In this document: piece after piece, positions 1 to 8,200 of the stretch
Layout: every line of letters begins with the position of its first letter
How positions within the stretch are numbered: the stretch's first letter is position 1
The notes under the pieces: model-generated
Seen by the model: only the letters and a program-made list of their open reading frames with translations
Database searches by the model: none
Told to the model about the DNA's origin: nothing
Assembly: GCA_025349905.2 (NCBI GenBank)
Contig: MU625170.1
Coordinates: forward strand, 1 to 10,170
DNA: 10,170 bases
Source: Blastocladiella britannica
Taxonomy: Eukaryota > Blastocladiomycota > Blastocladiomycetes > Blastocladiales > Blastocladiaceae
Direction: 5' to 3'
Position numbers and translations under genes: made by a program

Positions 1-1083
1 TTTTAAGAAATGTACGTACTCGCTCTGGGTCGCACGCGCAGTACTCGCCAACGCCCCGTCCGCCTTATTGACCAGCACCAAGTCGCTGACCTCCACAATC
101 CCCTTCTTCATGCCTTGCAACTCGTCTCCTCCGGCCGGACTCACCAGCAACACCATCGCATCCACCATATCCGCAACCATGGTCTCCGACTGGCCCACGC
201 CCACGGTTTCCACCAGCACCACCTCGTAGCCGTTGGCCTCGCACAGCAAGATCGCGTCTACGGTATTGCGGGCAACGCCGCCCAGGGTACCGCGGGCAGG
301 ACTCGGGCGAACGTACGCGTCGTCGTGCCGCGACAGCTCGGGCATGCGCGTCTTGTCGCCCAGGATCGACCCGCCGGTACGTGTTGACGACGGGTCCACG
401 GCTAGTACGGCGACGCGCAGGCCGCGAGAGACCAAGTACATGCCAAAAGTCTCGATGAACGTCGACTTGCCGACGCCGGGACTGCCGGACAGACCCAATC
501 GTAAAGTCGTGGGTAACTTGCGTAGAGGGGGCGGGACCTGCGACGGGTCAGTGGGCGAAAACGTGGCCGGGGCCATTTCGAGGGTCGGACGGTGCTGTGT
601 GTCGCGGACCATAAGGTCTTGCACCGTGTACCGATCGAGCTGGCCTTTCTTTGTGGGCGCCACTGTGGTACGCAGCCGCGGCGCGATCGTGTTGGACGGG
701 ATACGGGTCGAGGTCGGCACAAACGAGGGATCGGAGCCGCCTCCCGTGTCGCGCATGTGGGCCAAGACCAGCGATAGCAAAGCATTGGCGTCCGGCTTGT
801 GCCGCGGTGCCGTCGATTCCACTAGGTACAATATATTTTGGTTAGTACTTGATTGACGCGCGTTCCATTGAGGTGTATACCAACCGAGAGTAATGGCCTT
901 GGCGAGCGCAAGCCGATCCTTGTGGAGGAGCCGCGTGTACAGGTCCATGACGTACGGCGACGGCTGTGTGGCCGCTGCGGTAGTGGACGAAGAGGACCGG
1001 CCCAATTTCAGCGACCATGTGGAGACCGGCGTACTCAAGGGCACCACACGACGAGCGGCGAGGGTGCGAGCATAACAATACAT
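1..1083 (-). CDS. MMAA: MeaB/ArgK/MMAA-family GTPase, partial (3' end beyond left edge)
   Basis: Putative mitochondrial G-protein chaperone of adenosylcobalamin-dependent methylmalonyl-CoA mutase (loading and protection of the B12 cofactor; propionate catabolism). Exon 1 is 1083-885 and exon 2 is 821-1 (still open at the edge), giving 340 residues so far; human MMAA has about 418, so the C-terminal dimerisation part is missing. Visible motifs: Walker [10 protein letters not shown] (about 179-187), then VLAVDPSS and [27 protein letters not shown], the switch region ETVGVGQSE (about 271), [12 protein letters not shown], and the G4 motif NKADG (about 318). The N-terminus ([14 protein letters not shown]...) is rich in Arg, Ser and Thr with no acidic residues, which suggests a mitochondrial presequence. 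The ATG at 1083 is the first in frame and has A at -3. About 70 residues (roughly 94-166) between the N-terminal helices and the G-domain look like an insertion. The family assignment is firm; the mitochondrial location is inferred. The gene starts 83 bp downstream of the threonyl-tRNA synthetase stop on the same strand. Confidence 0.93.
   Translation of the reverse strand, partial: MYCYARTLAARRVVPLSTPVSTWSLKLGRSSSSTTAAATQPSPYVMDLYTRLLHKDRLALAKAITLGWYTPQWNARQSSTNQNILYLVESTAPRHKPDANALLSLVLAHMRDTGGGSDPSFVPTSTRIPSNTIAPRLRTTVAPTKKGQLDRYTVQDLMVRDTQHRPTLEMAPATFSPTDPSQVPPPLRKLPTTLRLGLSGSPGVGKSTFIETFGMYLVSRGLRVAVLAVDPSSTRTGGSILGDKTRMPELSRHDDAYVRPSPARGTLGGVARNTVDAILLCEANGYEVVLVETVGVGQSETMVADMVDAMVLLVSPAGGDELQGMKKGIVEVSDLVLVNKADGALASTARATQSEYVHFLK
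822..884 (-). other. Intron 1 of the MMAA-like gene (63 bp)
   Basis: On the minus strand it starts GTTGGT, carries a perfect TACTAAC branch site, and ends TGTACCTAG. Removing it joins ...AKAITL to VEST..., restoring the conserved ITL(V/I)ES stretch of MeaB/MMAA proteins. The junction is in phase 1 (G|TG). The intron is a multiple of three and has no in-frame stop, so retention would add 21 residues rather than truncate. A second GT (GTATAC) lies 4 nt further in, but its use would break the frame. Confidence 0.88.
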
Positions 1084-1166
1084 TCTTCTAGAGATGGGGG
1101 GAACCAAGCACTTGGATCCAAATGACGAAAGAGAGAGCAACTTAAAAAATTCATGTGTAAAAAAAA
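1084..1166. other. 83-bp gap between two co-directional genes
   Basis: This gap separates the threonyl-tRNA synthetase stop codon from the MMAA-like start codon, both on the minus strand. It must hold the end of one transcript and the start of the next. It contains T-rich runs on the coding strand near 1143-1166. No AATAAA-type signal or TATA box is visible. Confidence 0.7.
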
Positions 1167-3456
1167 TTAAGCGGACAGAGCATTGGACAGGCTCTTCGAG
1201 TCCTTGAGCGTCGTAAACTTGGTGAGCAAGTCCTCGACCGAGATCATCTGGCCCTTGGCCTTGGCGCCGGCGTCGTCGCGGTTGCGCACATTGACCGACT
1301 TGGCGGACTCCTCCTCCCCGCCCACAATCAAGACAAAGTTCCACTGGGCGATCTCGGCATTGCGCACCTTCTTGTTGAGCGTGAACTCGGACACGTCGGC
1401 CTCGACGTAAAACCCAGCGTCCCAGAACGTCTTGGCGACTTGCTTGGCGTACTCGTTGTACACGGGCGCGACCGGCACCACCAGCGCCTGGCGCGGCGAC
1501 AGCCAGAACGGCCATTTCCCTCCAAACGACTCGGTGATGATGGCAATGAACCGTTCGACGGAACCGAGAATCGCACGGTGAATGATCACGGGACGCTGGT
1601 ACTCCTTGCCCTCGCCGGTCTCGGAGGTACGGAACGTCAGGTCGAACCGCTCGGGCAGCTGGAAGTCGAGCTGGATCGTCGCGCACTGGTGCGACCGCCG
1701 CAGCGCGTCCTTGATGGTGATGTCGATCTTGGGTCCGTAGAACGCGCCGTCGCCGGGACTCAGCGACCAGTCGTACCCCGACGCGTTGAGGGCCGCCTCC
1801 AGCTTGGCCTCGGCCGCATTCCACACCTCAATCTCGCCCAGGTAGTTTTCGGGCCGCGTCGACAGTTTGAGCGTGAACGTGAACCCAAAGATGCCGTAAA
1901 TCTCCTGCAGGAACTCGAGGCAGCTGACCATTTCGGCCTCGATCTGCTCCGGCATGCAAAAGATGTGCGCGTCGTCTTGCTGGAACCGGCGCACGCGGGT
2001 CAGGCCCGTGAGCGCGCCCGAGAACTCGTTGCGGTGAATTACGCCAAAGTCCGCCAGCCGCAGGGGGAGCTCGTTGTACGACCGCGTCTTGTGGCCAAAC
2101 ATGACGCAGTGGCCGGGGCAGTTCATGGGCTTGAGCGCAAACTTCTCCTTCTCGACCTCGAACGAAAACATGTTCTCGGCATACTTTTGCCAGTGGCCCG
2201 ACGTCTCCCACAGCTTGGTGTTGTACATGTTGGGCGTCACCACCTCCTGGAACCCGCGCTTGCGGTACTCGGCCCGCTGCAGCTCCACCAGCGCATTGTA
2301 AATGCGCGTCCCGTGCGGCAAAAAGAAGCACGACCCGGGGGACATGTCGCTGAAAAAGTACAGCTCTTGCTCGCGGCCAATCTTGCGGTGGTCGCGCTTG
2401 GACGCCTCCTCCAGAAACTTCTTGTGCTCCGTCAGCTGCTTCTTGTCCGGGAACGACACGCCGTAAATGCGCTGCAGCGAGTCGTTCTTGGCGTCGCCCA
2501 AAAAGTAGCTGGCCGAGTTCTTCATCACCGCAAACGCCTTGACGCGGGCGGTGTTGGGCACGTGCGGGCCACGGCACAGGTCAATCAGCGGGCCACAGCG
2601 GTAGACCGTGGTCGAGGTACCGTCGGCGATCTTGTCCTGGATAATGTGCTGCTTGTACGGGTTGTGCTTGAACATCTTGAGCAGGTTTTCTTTCGAAATC
2701 ACCAGCCGCTCGAACGGCTGCTTGTCGCCCGCAATCATGGTCGCCAGCTTCTCGAGGGCAGGGTAGTCGGTCTGGGTGACGGGGCGGCCGGAGGGAATCG
2801 CCATCTCGTAGTAGAACCCGTCCTCGACCGGCGGGCCAATGCACAGGTGGCACCCGTAGTGACGCTCGCACGCCTCGCCCAAAATGTGCGCCGACGAGTG
2901 CCAGAAGACCGCGCGCGCCTCGTCGTTCTCGAAATCAAGCAGCTCGAGCTTGCACGACGACTCCAGCGGCCGCTCCAGGTCCCACAGCGCGCCATCGACC
3001 TTGGCAATCACCACGCGGTCGCCCAGCGACTTGGCAATCGACCGGGCAATCTCCATGGGCGTGGTCTCCCAGGACGTGCCGGCACGTTCAGACCCGTTGG
3101 GCAGCGTGATCGTGATGGGCTCGCGTTCCTTGACTGTAATATTTTTGTTTATGTTATTTTTTGGTTTGGTTTGTTGTCGATAAAAATTGGTTGACGTACG
3201 CTTCAGCTCGGCGTCGTGGGCAGCCTTGAGCTCCTCGAACATGGCAATGCGGTGCTGGACGTACTCGGGCTCGGGCGCGAACTTTGTATTGCTGAATTTA
3301 GTACATGACGCCAAGACGCGTAAAAGAGAAAAATACCTCAAGCGGGTGAGCACCCTCGGCAGCGGCAGCGGCAGCGGCACCCTTACCGGCCTTGGCAGCC
3401 TTGGGAGCCTTGGGCGTTTTGGCCGCGGTGGCGGGGCGTTGGTTTTCGGCCGACAT
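1167..3456 (-). CDS. THS1: Threonyl-tRNA synthetase, cytosolic type (EC 6.1.1.3)
   Basis: Charges tRNA-Thr with threonine for cytosolic translation. Exons: 3456-3337, 3281-3200 and 3133-1167, giving 722 residues (yeast Ths1 is similar at about 734). Order of parts: a Lys/Ala-rich N-terminus (about 1-35), HPLE...PEYVQHR as in eukaryotic cytosolic enzymes, a TGS domain starting ITITLPNG (about 75-135), and an SAD editing domain with HSSAH (146-150) and the C254...H258 pair. The class II core follows, with motif 2 [17 protein letters not shown] and motif 3 around [11 protein letters not shown], then the C-terminal anticodon-binding domain. The zinc and threonine ligands expected from the bacterial enzyme (Cys, His, His) are visible as C406 in MNCPGHC, H457 in DDAHIF and H586 in IIHRAILGS. 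The ATG at 3456 has A at -3 and opens a frame that reaches the conserved N-terminus only after splicing. All key residues are present. It is co-directional with the downstream MMAA-like gene. Confidence 0.97.
3134..3199 (-). other. Intron 2 of threonyl-tRNA synthetase (66 bp)
   Basis: Begins GTACGT and ends ATATTACAG; A-rich throughout, unlike the flanking GC-rich exons. Splicing gives ...[16 protein letters not shown]..., as expected for eukaryotic enzymes. The length is a multiple of three and there is no in-frame stop, so retention would insert 22 residues just before the TGS domain. The branch site is unclear; AATAAC is the nearest candidate. Confidence 0.88.
3282..3336 (-). other. Intron 1 of threonyl-tRNA synthetase (55 bp)
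   Basis: Begins GTATTT, carries TACTAAA as a branch-site match, and ends ATACAAAG. Splicing joins HPLE to [11 protein letters not shown], restoring the usual start of cytosolic threonyl-tRNA synthetases. An earlier AG (TTCAG) lies 10 nt upstream and would shift the frame, so the AAAG acceptor is preferred. Confidence 0.88.
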
Positions 3457-4154
3457 GTTTATTTTCCGTTGAAATTCGTTGAAAGAGTTGATTATTCTAC
3501 AACAACGACGCGACGACAGAACGTGCGTGTTATAGGGCGAGGACCACGCGAATCGAGCGGGCGAGGGGCGTTACGAGTCTTCTTGAGTCTTGAGTGGCGA
3601 CGCCGGGGCGACTCTCGAGCAATCACGCGGATGACCATTTATTGACATTCAACAGTTTCCCAAAAATTCATTTGACAGTTATGGAATTTCAACCCAAGGA
3701 TCTACCGCGGCTCGACAGCATTCGCGGATCCACGGTGCTCTCGTCTAGCGCAAGCCCAAGTATGCACTCCGCACATTACCTTCTTGAATATGAAATACGA
3801 CCATGTGTCCGTGCCACTGTGACTTGCTCGAATCCCCCGTGCTGTCTGGCATACCCCGGCACGTAGATCCGTCAGCGGAGTCACTCCGGTTTCACTGGAA
3901 CTGGTGTCAATTTCACTCGCACCAGTCCTGGCCGGTCCGAAATTATCCGTACCAACTAAGAATGACTTGCGACCGTAACCACAAGGGCAATGGCAACGGC
4001 AAGGGCAGCTTGCGGTTGTGACAATGGCGTATCTGACGCATGTCATCGTCGGCACTGGAGAGCATCTCCAGCGACGACGAAGGCGGGCTGACAGCAGAGC
4101 GCTGTGGGCTCACGAAAAAGCTCGCATGGCTGATCCTGAGATAGCTATAGCGAA
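3457..4154. other. Non-coding region upstream of threonyl-tRNA synthetase
   Basis: About 700 bp in which I recognise no gene. Short open frames on both strands (for example plus 3681-3866 and minus 3702-4055) have no known motif and no supporting context. Base composition is more balanced than in the flanking exons. The stretch nearest 3456 should hold the synthetase promoter and 5' UTR. Confidence 0.55.
3575..3614. promoter_or_regulatory. Cluster of GAGTC/GACTC elements upstream of threonyl-tRNA synthetase
   Basis: GAGTC occurs at 3575-3579 and 3585-3589 (10 bp apart), a GAGTG variant at 3592-3596, and GACTC at 3610-3614. The cluster lies about 120-160 bp upstream of the synthetase ATG. Fungal Gcn4/CPC1 sites have the core TGACTCA, and aminoacyl-tRNA synthetase genes are often under this control. 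Here the best copy reads AGACTCA on the minus strand, one mismatch from the consensus. This is a weak, suggestive call. Confidence 0.25.
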
Positions 4155-4634
4155 TTAGAGAAATAAGTCGTGGGCCAGCTGCTTAATCTTCCAGAGGACG
4201 GTCTTGTCGCTCGCCAACTCTGGACAAACACTCACGGAGGTATAAGAACCGTCCTCGTCGGCACGTGCTTCAAAACTATCAATTAACACTTTCCCCATAA
4301 GCGCCACAGATCCCACTCTGCCCATTCCCGAAGTCGCGGCCTTCTCGACGACATTTACGAATGTTACCGAAATCCAGGATGGACCCTCCGACGTGAGCGC
4401 AACGCGTATTTCCCGCCGGAGGAAGGCCCACAACGCGTTGCCGTTGCAGTACCGAGGTCGCGGCTAGACCGTCCCCACCTTCGATCCACGCAGGCAAGGA
4501 TCGGAATTTACGTCAACATAATGCTTATCTGTTGTATTCGTGGGCTCCGCGAACTCGGATCGCTCTACTCTAGCCAAATTGGTCGGGACTGTCATAATGC
4601 CTAGGCTGATCAAGGCCGACACGGCGCTGCTCAT
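4155..4634 (-). CDS. Possible small two-exon gene, unrecognised
   Basis: Two open stretches in the same minus-strand frame are separated by a single TAG at 4466-4464. That TAG would be the end of a 48-bp GTAAAT...TCTAG intron (4511-4464), leaving the frame intact. Exon 1 (4634-4512) starts MSSAVSALISLG and gives 41 residues; exon 2 (4463-4155) gives 102 residues ending KIKQLAHDLFL, so 143 in total. I recognise no domain. The proposed intron is shorter than the others here and has no clear branch site, and GC at third positions is lower than in the neighbours. It could equally be a decayed gene with one stop codon, or chance. Confidence 0.22.
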
Positions 4635-4928
4635 GATCGGTGACCTCCTTGACAACTAACACCCAACATCTCAAGCTCAAGAAAAAAAGGCGAACTCGGG
4701 CCAGGATGAACGTTTGTGCGAGCGTACTTTCGTCCACCACGGGGTGTCGCGATGCTGCAAGGCTGAGGTCGCCGGGGATATTCACAATGCCGCATTTCCC
4801 GCATTGTGGCGGCGGTGGGGTCTGGCAATCGAATGGTACGGCCCCAAGGACGCATGCATCGTGCTCAAGGGTTGCACCTCATGGGTTGTGCAGTGGCAGG
4901 ATATTTTAATCTATAATCCGGAAATATG

Positions 4929-4966
4929 ACTCGAGGCAATCCCCCCCGATTGTTGCCACCTCGAGT
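4929..4966. repeat. Imperfect inverted repeat (hairpin)
   Basis: ACTCGAG (4929-4935) is matched by CTCGAGT (4960-4966), and the inner arms GCAA (4936-4939) and TTGC (4953-4956) can also pair, leaving a 3-nt bulge and a C-rich loop. The left arm overlaps TGACTC. It could be a protein-binding palindrome or an RNA hairpin; nothing here decides its role. Confidence 0.5.
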
Positions 4967-5067
4967 GAAGAATCGAGATCAACGCACTGAACTGGATGCT
5001 CCGTCACCCCTTTTCTCACATTTCTGGGCTGGCCGCGACCCGATCAAGGAATTTTGAGGGAAACCAC

Positions 5068-5077
5068 TTTGCGCAAA
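5068..5077. promoter_or_regulatory. Palindrome TTTGCGCAAA, E2F/MBF-like
   Basis: A perfect 10-bp palindrome about 180 bp upstream of the receptor start codon. It contains TTTGCGC on both strands, which fits the E2F-type consensus TTTSSCGC. A functional role is inferred only from sequence and position. Confidence 0.25.
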
Positions 5078-5121
5078 ACACCTTGAAATATTTTTGCTCT
5101 CTCTTCCCCTGCTTTTTTATC

Positions 5122-5138
5122 AAAAAATTTTTTTTTTT
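5122..5138. promoter_or_regulatory. Poly(dA:dT) tract A6T11
   Basis: Six A followed by eleven T, 117 bp upstream of the receptor start codon. Such tracts exclude nucleosomes and are common in fungal promoters. It may instead lie in the 5' UTR. Confidence 0.4.
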
Positions 5139-5254
5139 CCAATTTGATTTCGCATTGTCGCTATCATATTGCACTACTCCCCTCGCACTCCCTGGCAACA
5201 CCGGCACCCAAAGTAAAGCACTTGCACCCCCTTGCCCATTGATTTTCCCACGGA

Positions 5255-8200
5255 ATGGGCCTGCCTGCTGCAACCGCACCACCACCACCGCCCGCGCAGC
5301 ACCGGCGCCAGCCTCGCCCGACTTCCGGCACCGCACCACCGGCCGCTGCATTCACGGCCGTATCTCCGTCCTCTGCTGCCGGAAGCGGAACGTCGTCTTC
5401 GGCCGCCATCACTGATGCCGCAACTGTTCCTCTGCTGACCAGCACCACTCTGCGGCACATCTTGTCGGGGGGCGATGCAGCTGCCCACGGCACCGGCGGT
5501 CCCAGGACCACCAGCGCCGGCCACGCATATGCGCCGATTGCGCTGTCCGACATTTCCGTGGCCCCCCCTCCCACCACCTCCCAGATTGCTCTCGCGGCGC
5601 TGTTAGCCCCGTCGTCGTCCGAATCCACGGTGGGCGACCCACGGCACGACTCGAGTGACGTGTTTCATGGCGGCGGTGGCCTGAGCAAACCTCTCCTGAT
5701 GTCGTCGACCACCACTCTTCCCAAGAAAGGAGGGGGTGGCGACAAGGATCTGCTGGCCGACCCCGGAATTCTAAATGACGGGAGCACGCCGTCGTACGCA
5801 CGGTCCACCGCCTCGATTGCCCCTTCCCGCGGGCTGCCGGTCCCACCACCACCAAAGAACAAGATGCTGCGTGTTCCGGGCCTGCGCTGGAACTGGCGCG
5901 ATCGGGCCGCGGCGGCCGTGCAGAGGCGGTGGCCGTTCGTGTGGCTGCTCCCGGTCCTGCTCCTGGTCGCCACCGCCGTGGTCTCGTACGAGGTGTGGCA
6001 GGTCATGTCGGCCAGTCAGCTGGCGGCGATCCAGCGCGGAAACGAGTTCCGGTCGTCGCAGCTGGCCGATCGCATCATCTTTGAGCTGCGCGCGCGGCTC
6101 ATGGCACCGGGGAATACCGTGCGCGGGTTTCTCGCCAACCAGCCGTCATTCAACCAGTGTATGTAATTTTTTTTTTTTGATCAGAATTCTTCATTTCATC
6201 CACTTAAAAAAAAATATATAGCAACCCTCGAATCATTCTGCTCGCTCACCAACTGGTCACCGTGGCTTCGTGTCACCCTCGCACCCCACATCAAGGATGT
6301 CGATCGCCCGCAATGGGAGTCCGACAACCGACGCACCATGAGCTTCGTTAACTCGTCGCTGGCGCCCGGCTCCCAATCCACCACCGTCTCCACCAACCAG
6401 GTGCAGTTGCCGCTGCACGTCAAGGACGACTACTGGCCAACGACCTACATCTACCCGTACACGCCCGAGCTCATTGGCGCCGACCTGTACACTCCGCCAC
6501 GAACCGAGGCGCTGGATGCGTCGCTCCAGTTGCCACTCAACGATTCCGACCACGGGTACTTTACCAACCCGTACGGCATGATCATCCCGCCGTCCAAATC
6601 AACGCATACGCCACCGGCCATTGGGTTCTCGTATTTCACGGCGCAGCTGGTGCAAAACAATACCTACTGGACCGTCAATACCCTCTTCAACGTACGGATC
6701 TTTTCATCCTTTATAATATCGCACTTACCGGGAGACGTTAAAAAAAAATAGCTCAACGCATTTATGAGCTCGCTCGTGTACAACTCGTCCCTCAACACCT
6801 GGTTCGTCATTGGCCTGTCCATCAACAACACGCTCGTGTTCCGCAATCCTGTCGAGGCCGGCAACACCCCGGTCTCTGAGGCCACCGCTTGGCAAAACTT
6901 TACTGTGGCCGGGCAGACATTCATGCTCGACTGCACGCCCAAGGCCAACAATAACGTGTTTATCACCGTGTGGCCCACCGTCACGCCGATTCTGGTGGCG
7001 CTGGCCGGCGTCTTTTTGACGGGTGGCGTGGTTCATATTTTGCGCCGGTTGCAGCGGTACTCTGAGGTATACCTTTCATTTGTATTGTGCTATTTTCAAT
7101 TAGCTCAATTTTTCTGTTGTAAAAAAAAAGACCGAACGCCTCTTGGGGTCGTGGAAAGGCTATTCCAAGGCAATTTTGGAGGCCACTCCCAATGCCATGT
7201 TGATCGTGGACTCTAGCGGCAAGATCTCGGTGCGCACCAATTATACTTTTCTTTCTATCTCAACTTTCAAAGAAGAATAAAAAAACTGATCAAAAATTTA
7301 AACAGGGCATTAATCGACCACTGGTGCACATGACGGGCCGATCCCCGGACTCGTTCGTGGAAGACCCGTCGCTCATGAGTCTCTTCCAGTTACCCGAGAC
7401 GACGTCGTTTGATCTGCTCAGCCAGACGTCGATTGGCGGCACGCCCCCGACCCACGAAACACTGACGCCGTCGACGCCGTTCCTGGCCCCGCCCACACCT
7501 TTACACCTGGAAGACGGCGAGACGCACCCGATCACATCGGCTATTTTCTTGGCCGAGGGCCGCCGCGAAGTGCAAGTGAAATGCGTGTCGGTCAACGAGT
7601 ACGGCGAACAAGTGCACTCGCTTGTCGACGCGATGCTGCAAGTGTCCCCACCGACGGGTCACCCGAACGTGCACCGTGTGCTGGTGATCACCGACCTGAC
7701 CGACTTGAAGCAGCGCGATAGGGCATTGGCGGCGGTCGCGCTCGAAAATCAGCGGCTGATTTCCGAGCAGCGGTCGATGCTCGCGTTTGTCGCGGCGTCC
7801 ATGGTCGCCCCTTTGCGCACGTTCTTTGCGGCCGCGTTCTCGCGCGACTCGGAGAACGGGATTCCGGAACTGCGCATTGCGACCGACCATATTCGCGGGC
7901 TGCTGGTCGCTACCTCCGAGCTCATGAACATTCCGCTGCCGCCCGGAAACATGGTGTTTCCCAAGCCGGGCGAGGAACAGGTCGCCCAGACCCCGATGCC
8001 GTCATCTCTGCACCACCACCATCAGCAACTAATGCGGCCGGACTTGACGCCATTGCTGGGCAGCGGCCTTTCGACCGGAGGAGCTCTGCTGGACTCGAGC
8101 TCCGCCGCGGCGGCAGCACGCCGCAGTCAGTCGCTGGCACGGTCGCGCGCCATCACGCCGTCGCCCGCACCTCCACCGAGCCCCGAAGCATTGACCCACT

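Larger units (their letters stand above)
4635..5254. other. Upstream region of the receptor gene
   Basis: About 620 bp with no supported gene. Overlapping short frames exist on both strands (4640-4929) but without recognisable motifs. The region holds the hairpin at 4929-4966, the palindrome at 5068-5077 and the poly(dA:dT) tract at 5122-5138, and probably the promoter and 5' UTR of the receptor gene. Confidence 0.55.

Noticed and set aside
515..705. A possible further intron in the MMAA-like gene ending CACTGACCCGTCGCAG
   Set aside because: The acceptor looks reasonable, but the stretch is GC-rich like the exons, longer than any supported intron here, and stays open in frame. It was kept as coding insertion.
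402..785. 127-codon minus-strand open frame
   Set aside because: It is a shifted-frame shadow of the MMAA-like exon 2; the true frame carries the Walker A motif.
233..856. 207-codon plus-strand open frame
   Set aside because: It is antisense to the MMAA-like GTPase exon, which carries complete G motifs in the opposite strand. It has no motif of its own.
1440..3194. 584-codon plus-strand open frame
   Set aside because: It lies entirely opposite the threonyl-tRNA synthetase, whose motifs are unmistakable. The composition (Arg, Val, Leu, His) is typical of the complement of GC-rich codons, and no domain is visible.
3681..3866. 62-codon plus-strand open frame starting MEFQPKDL
   Set aside because: It is short, has no recognisable motif, and overlaps other short open frames on both strands; it is within chance expectation.
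4460..4500. tRNA T-loop-like TTCGATC
   Set aside because: The flanking bases do not form the 5-bp T-stem, and no acceptor stem or anticodon arm can be placed around it.
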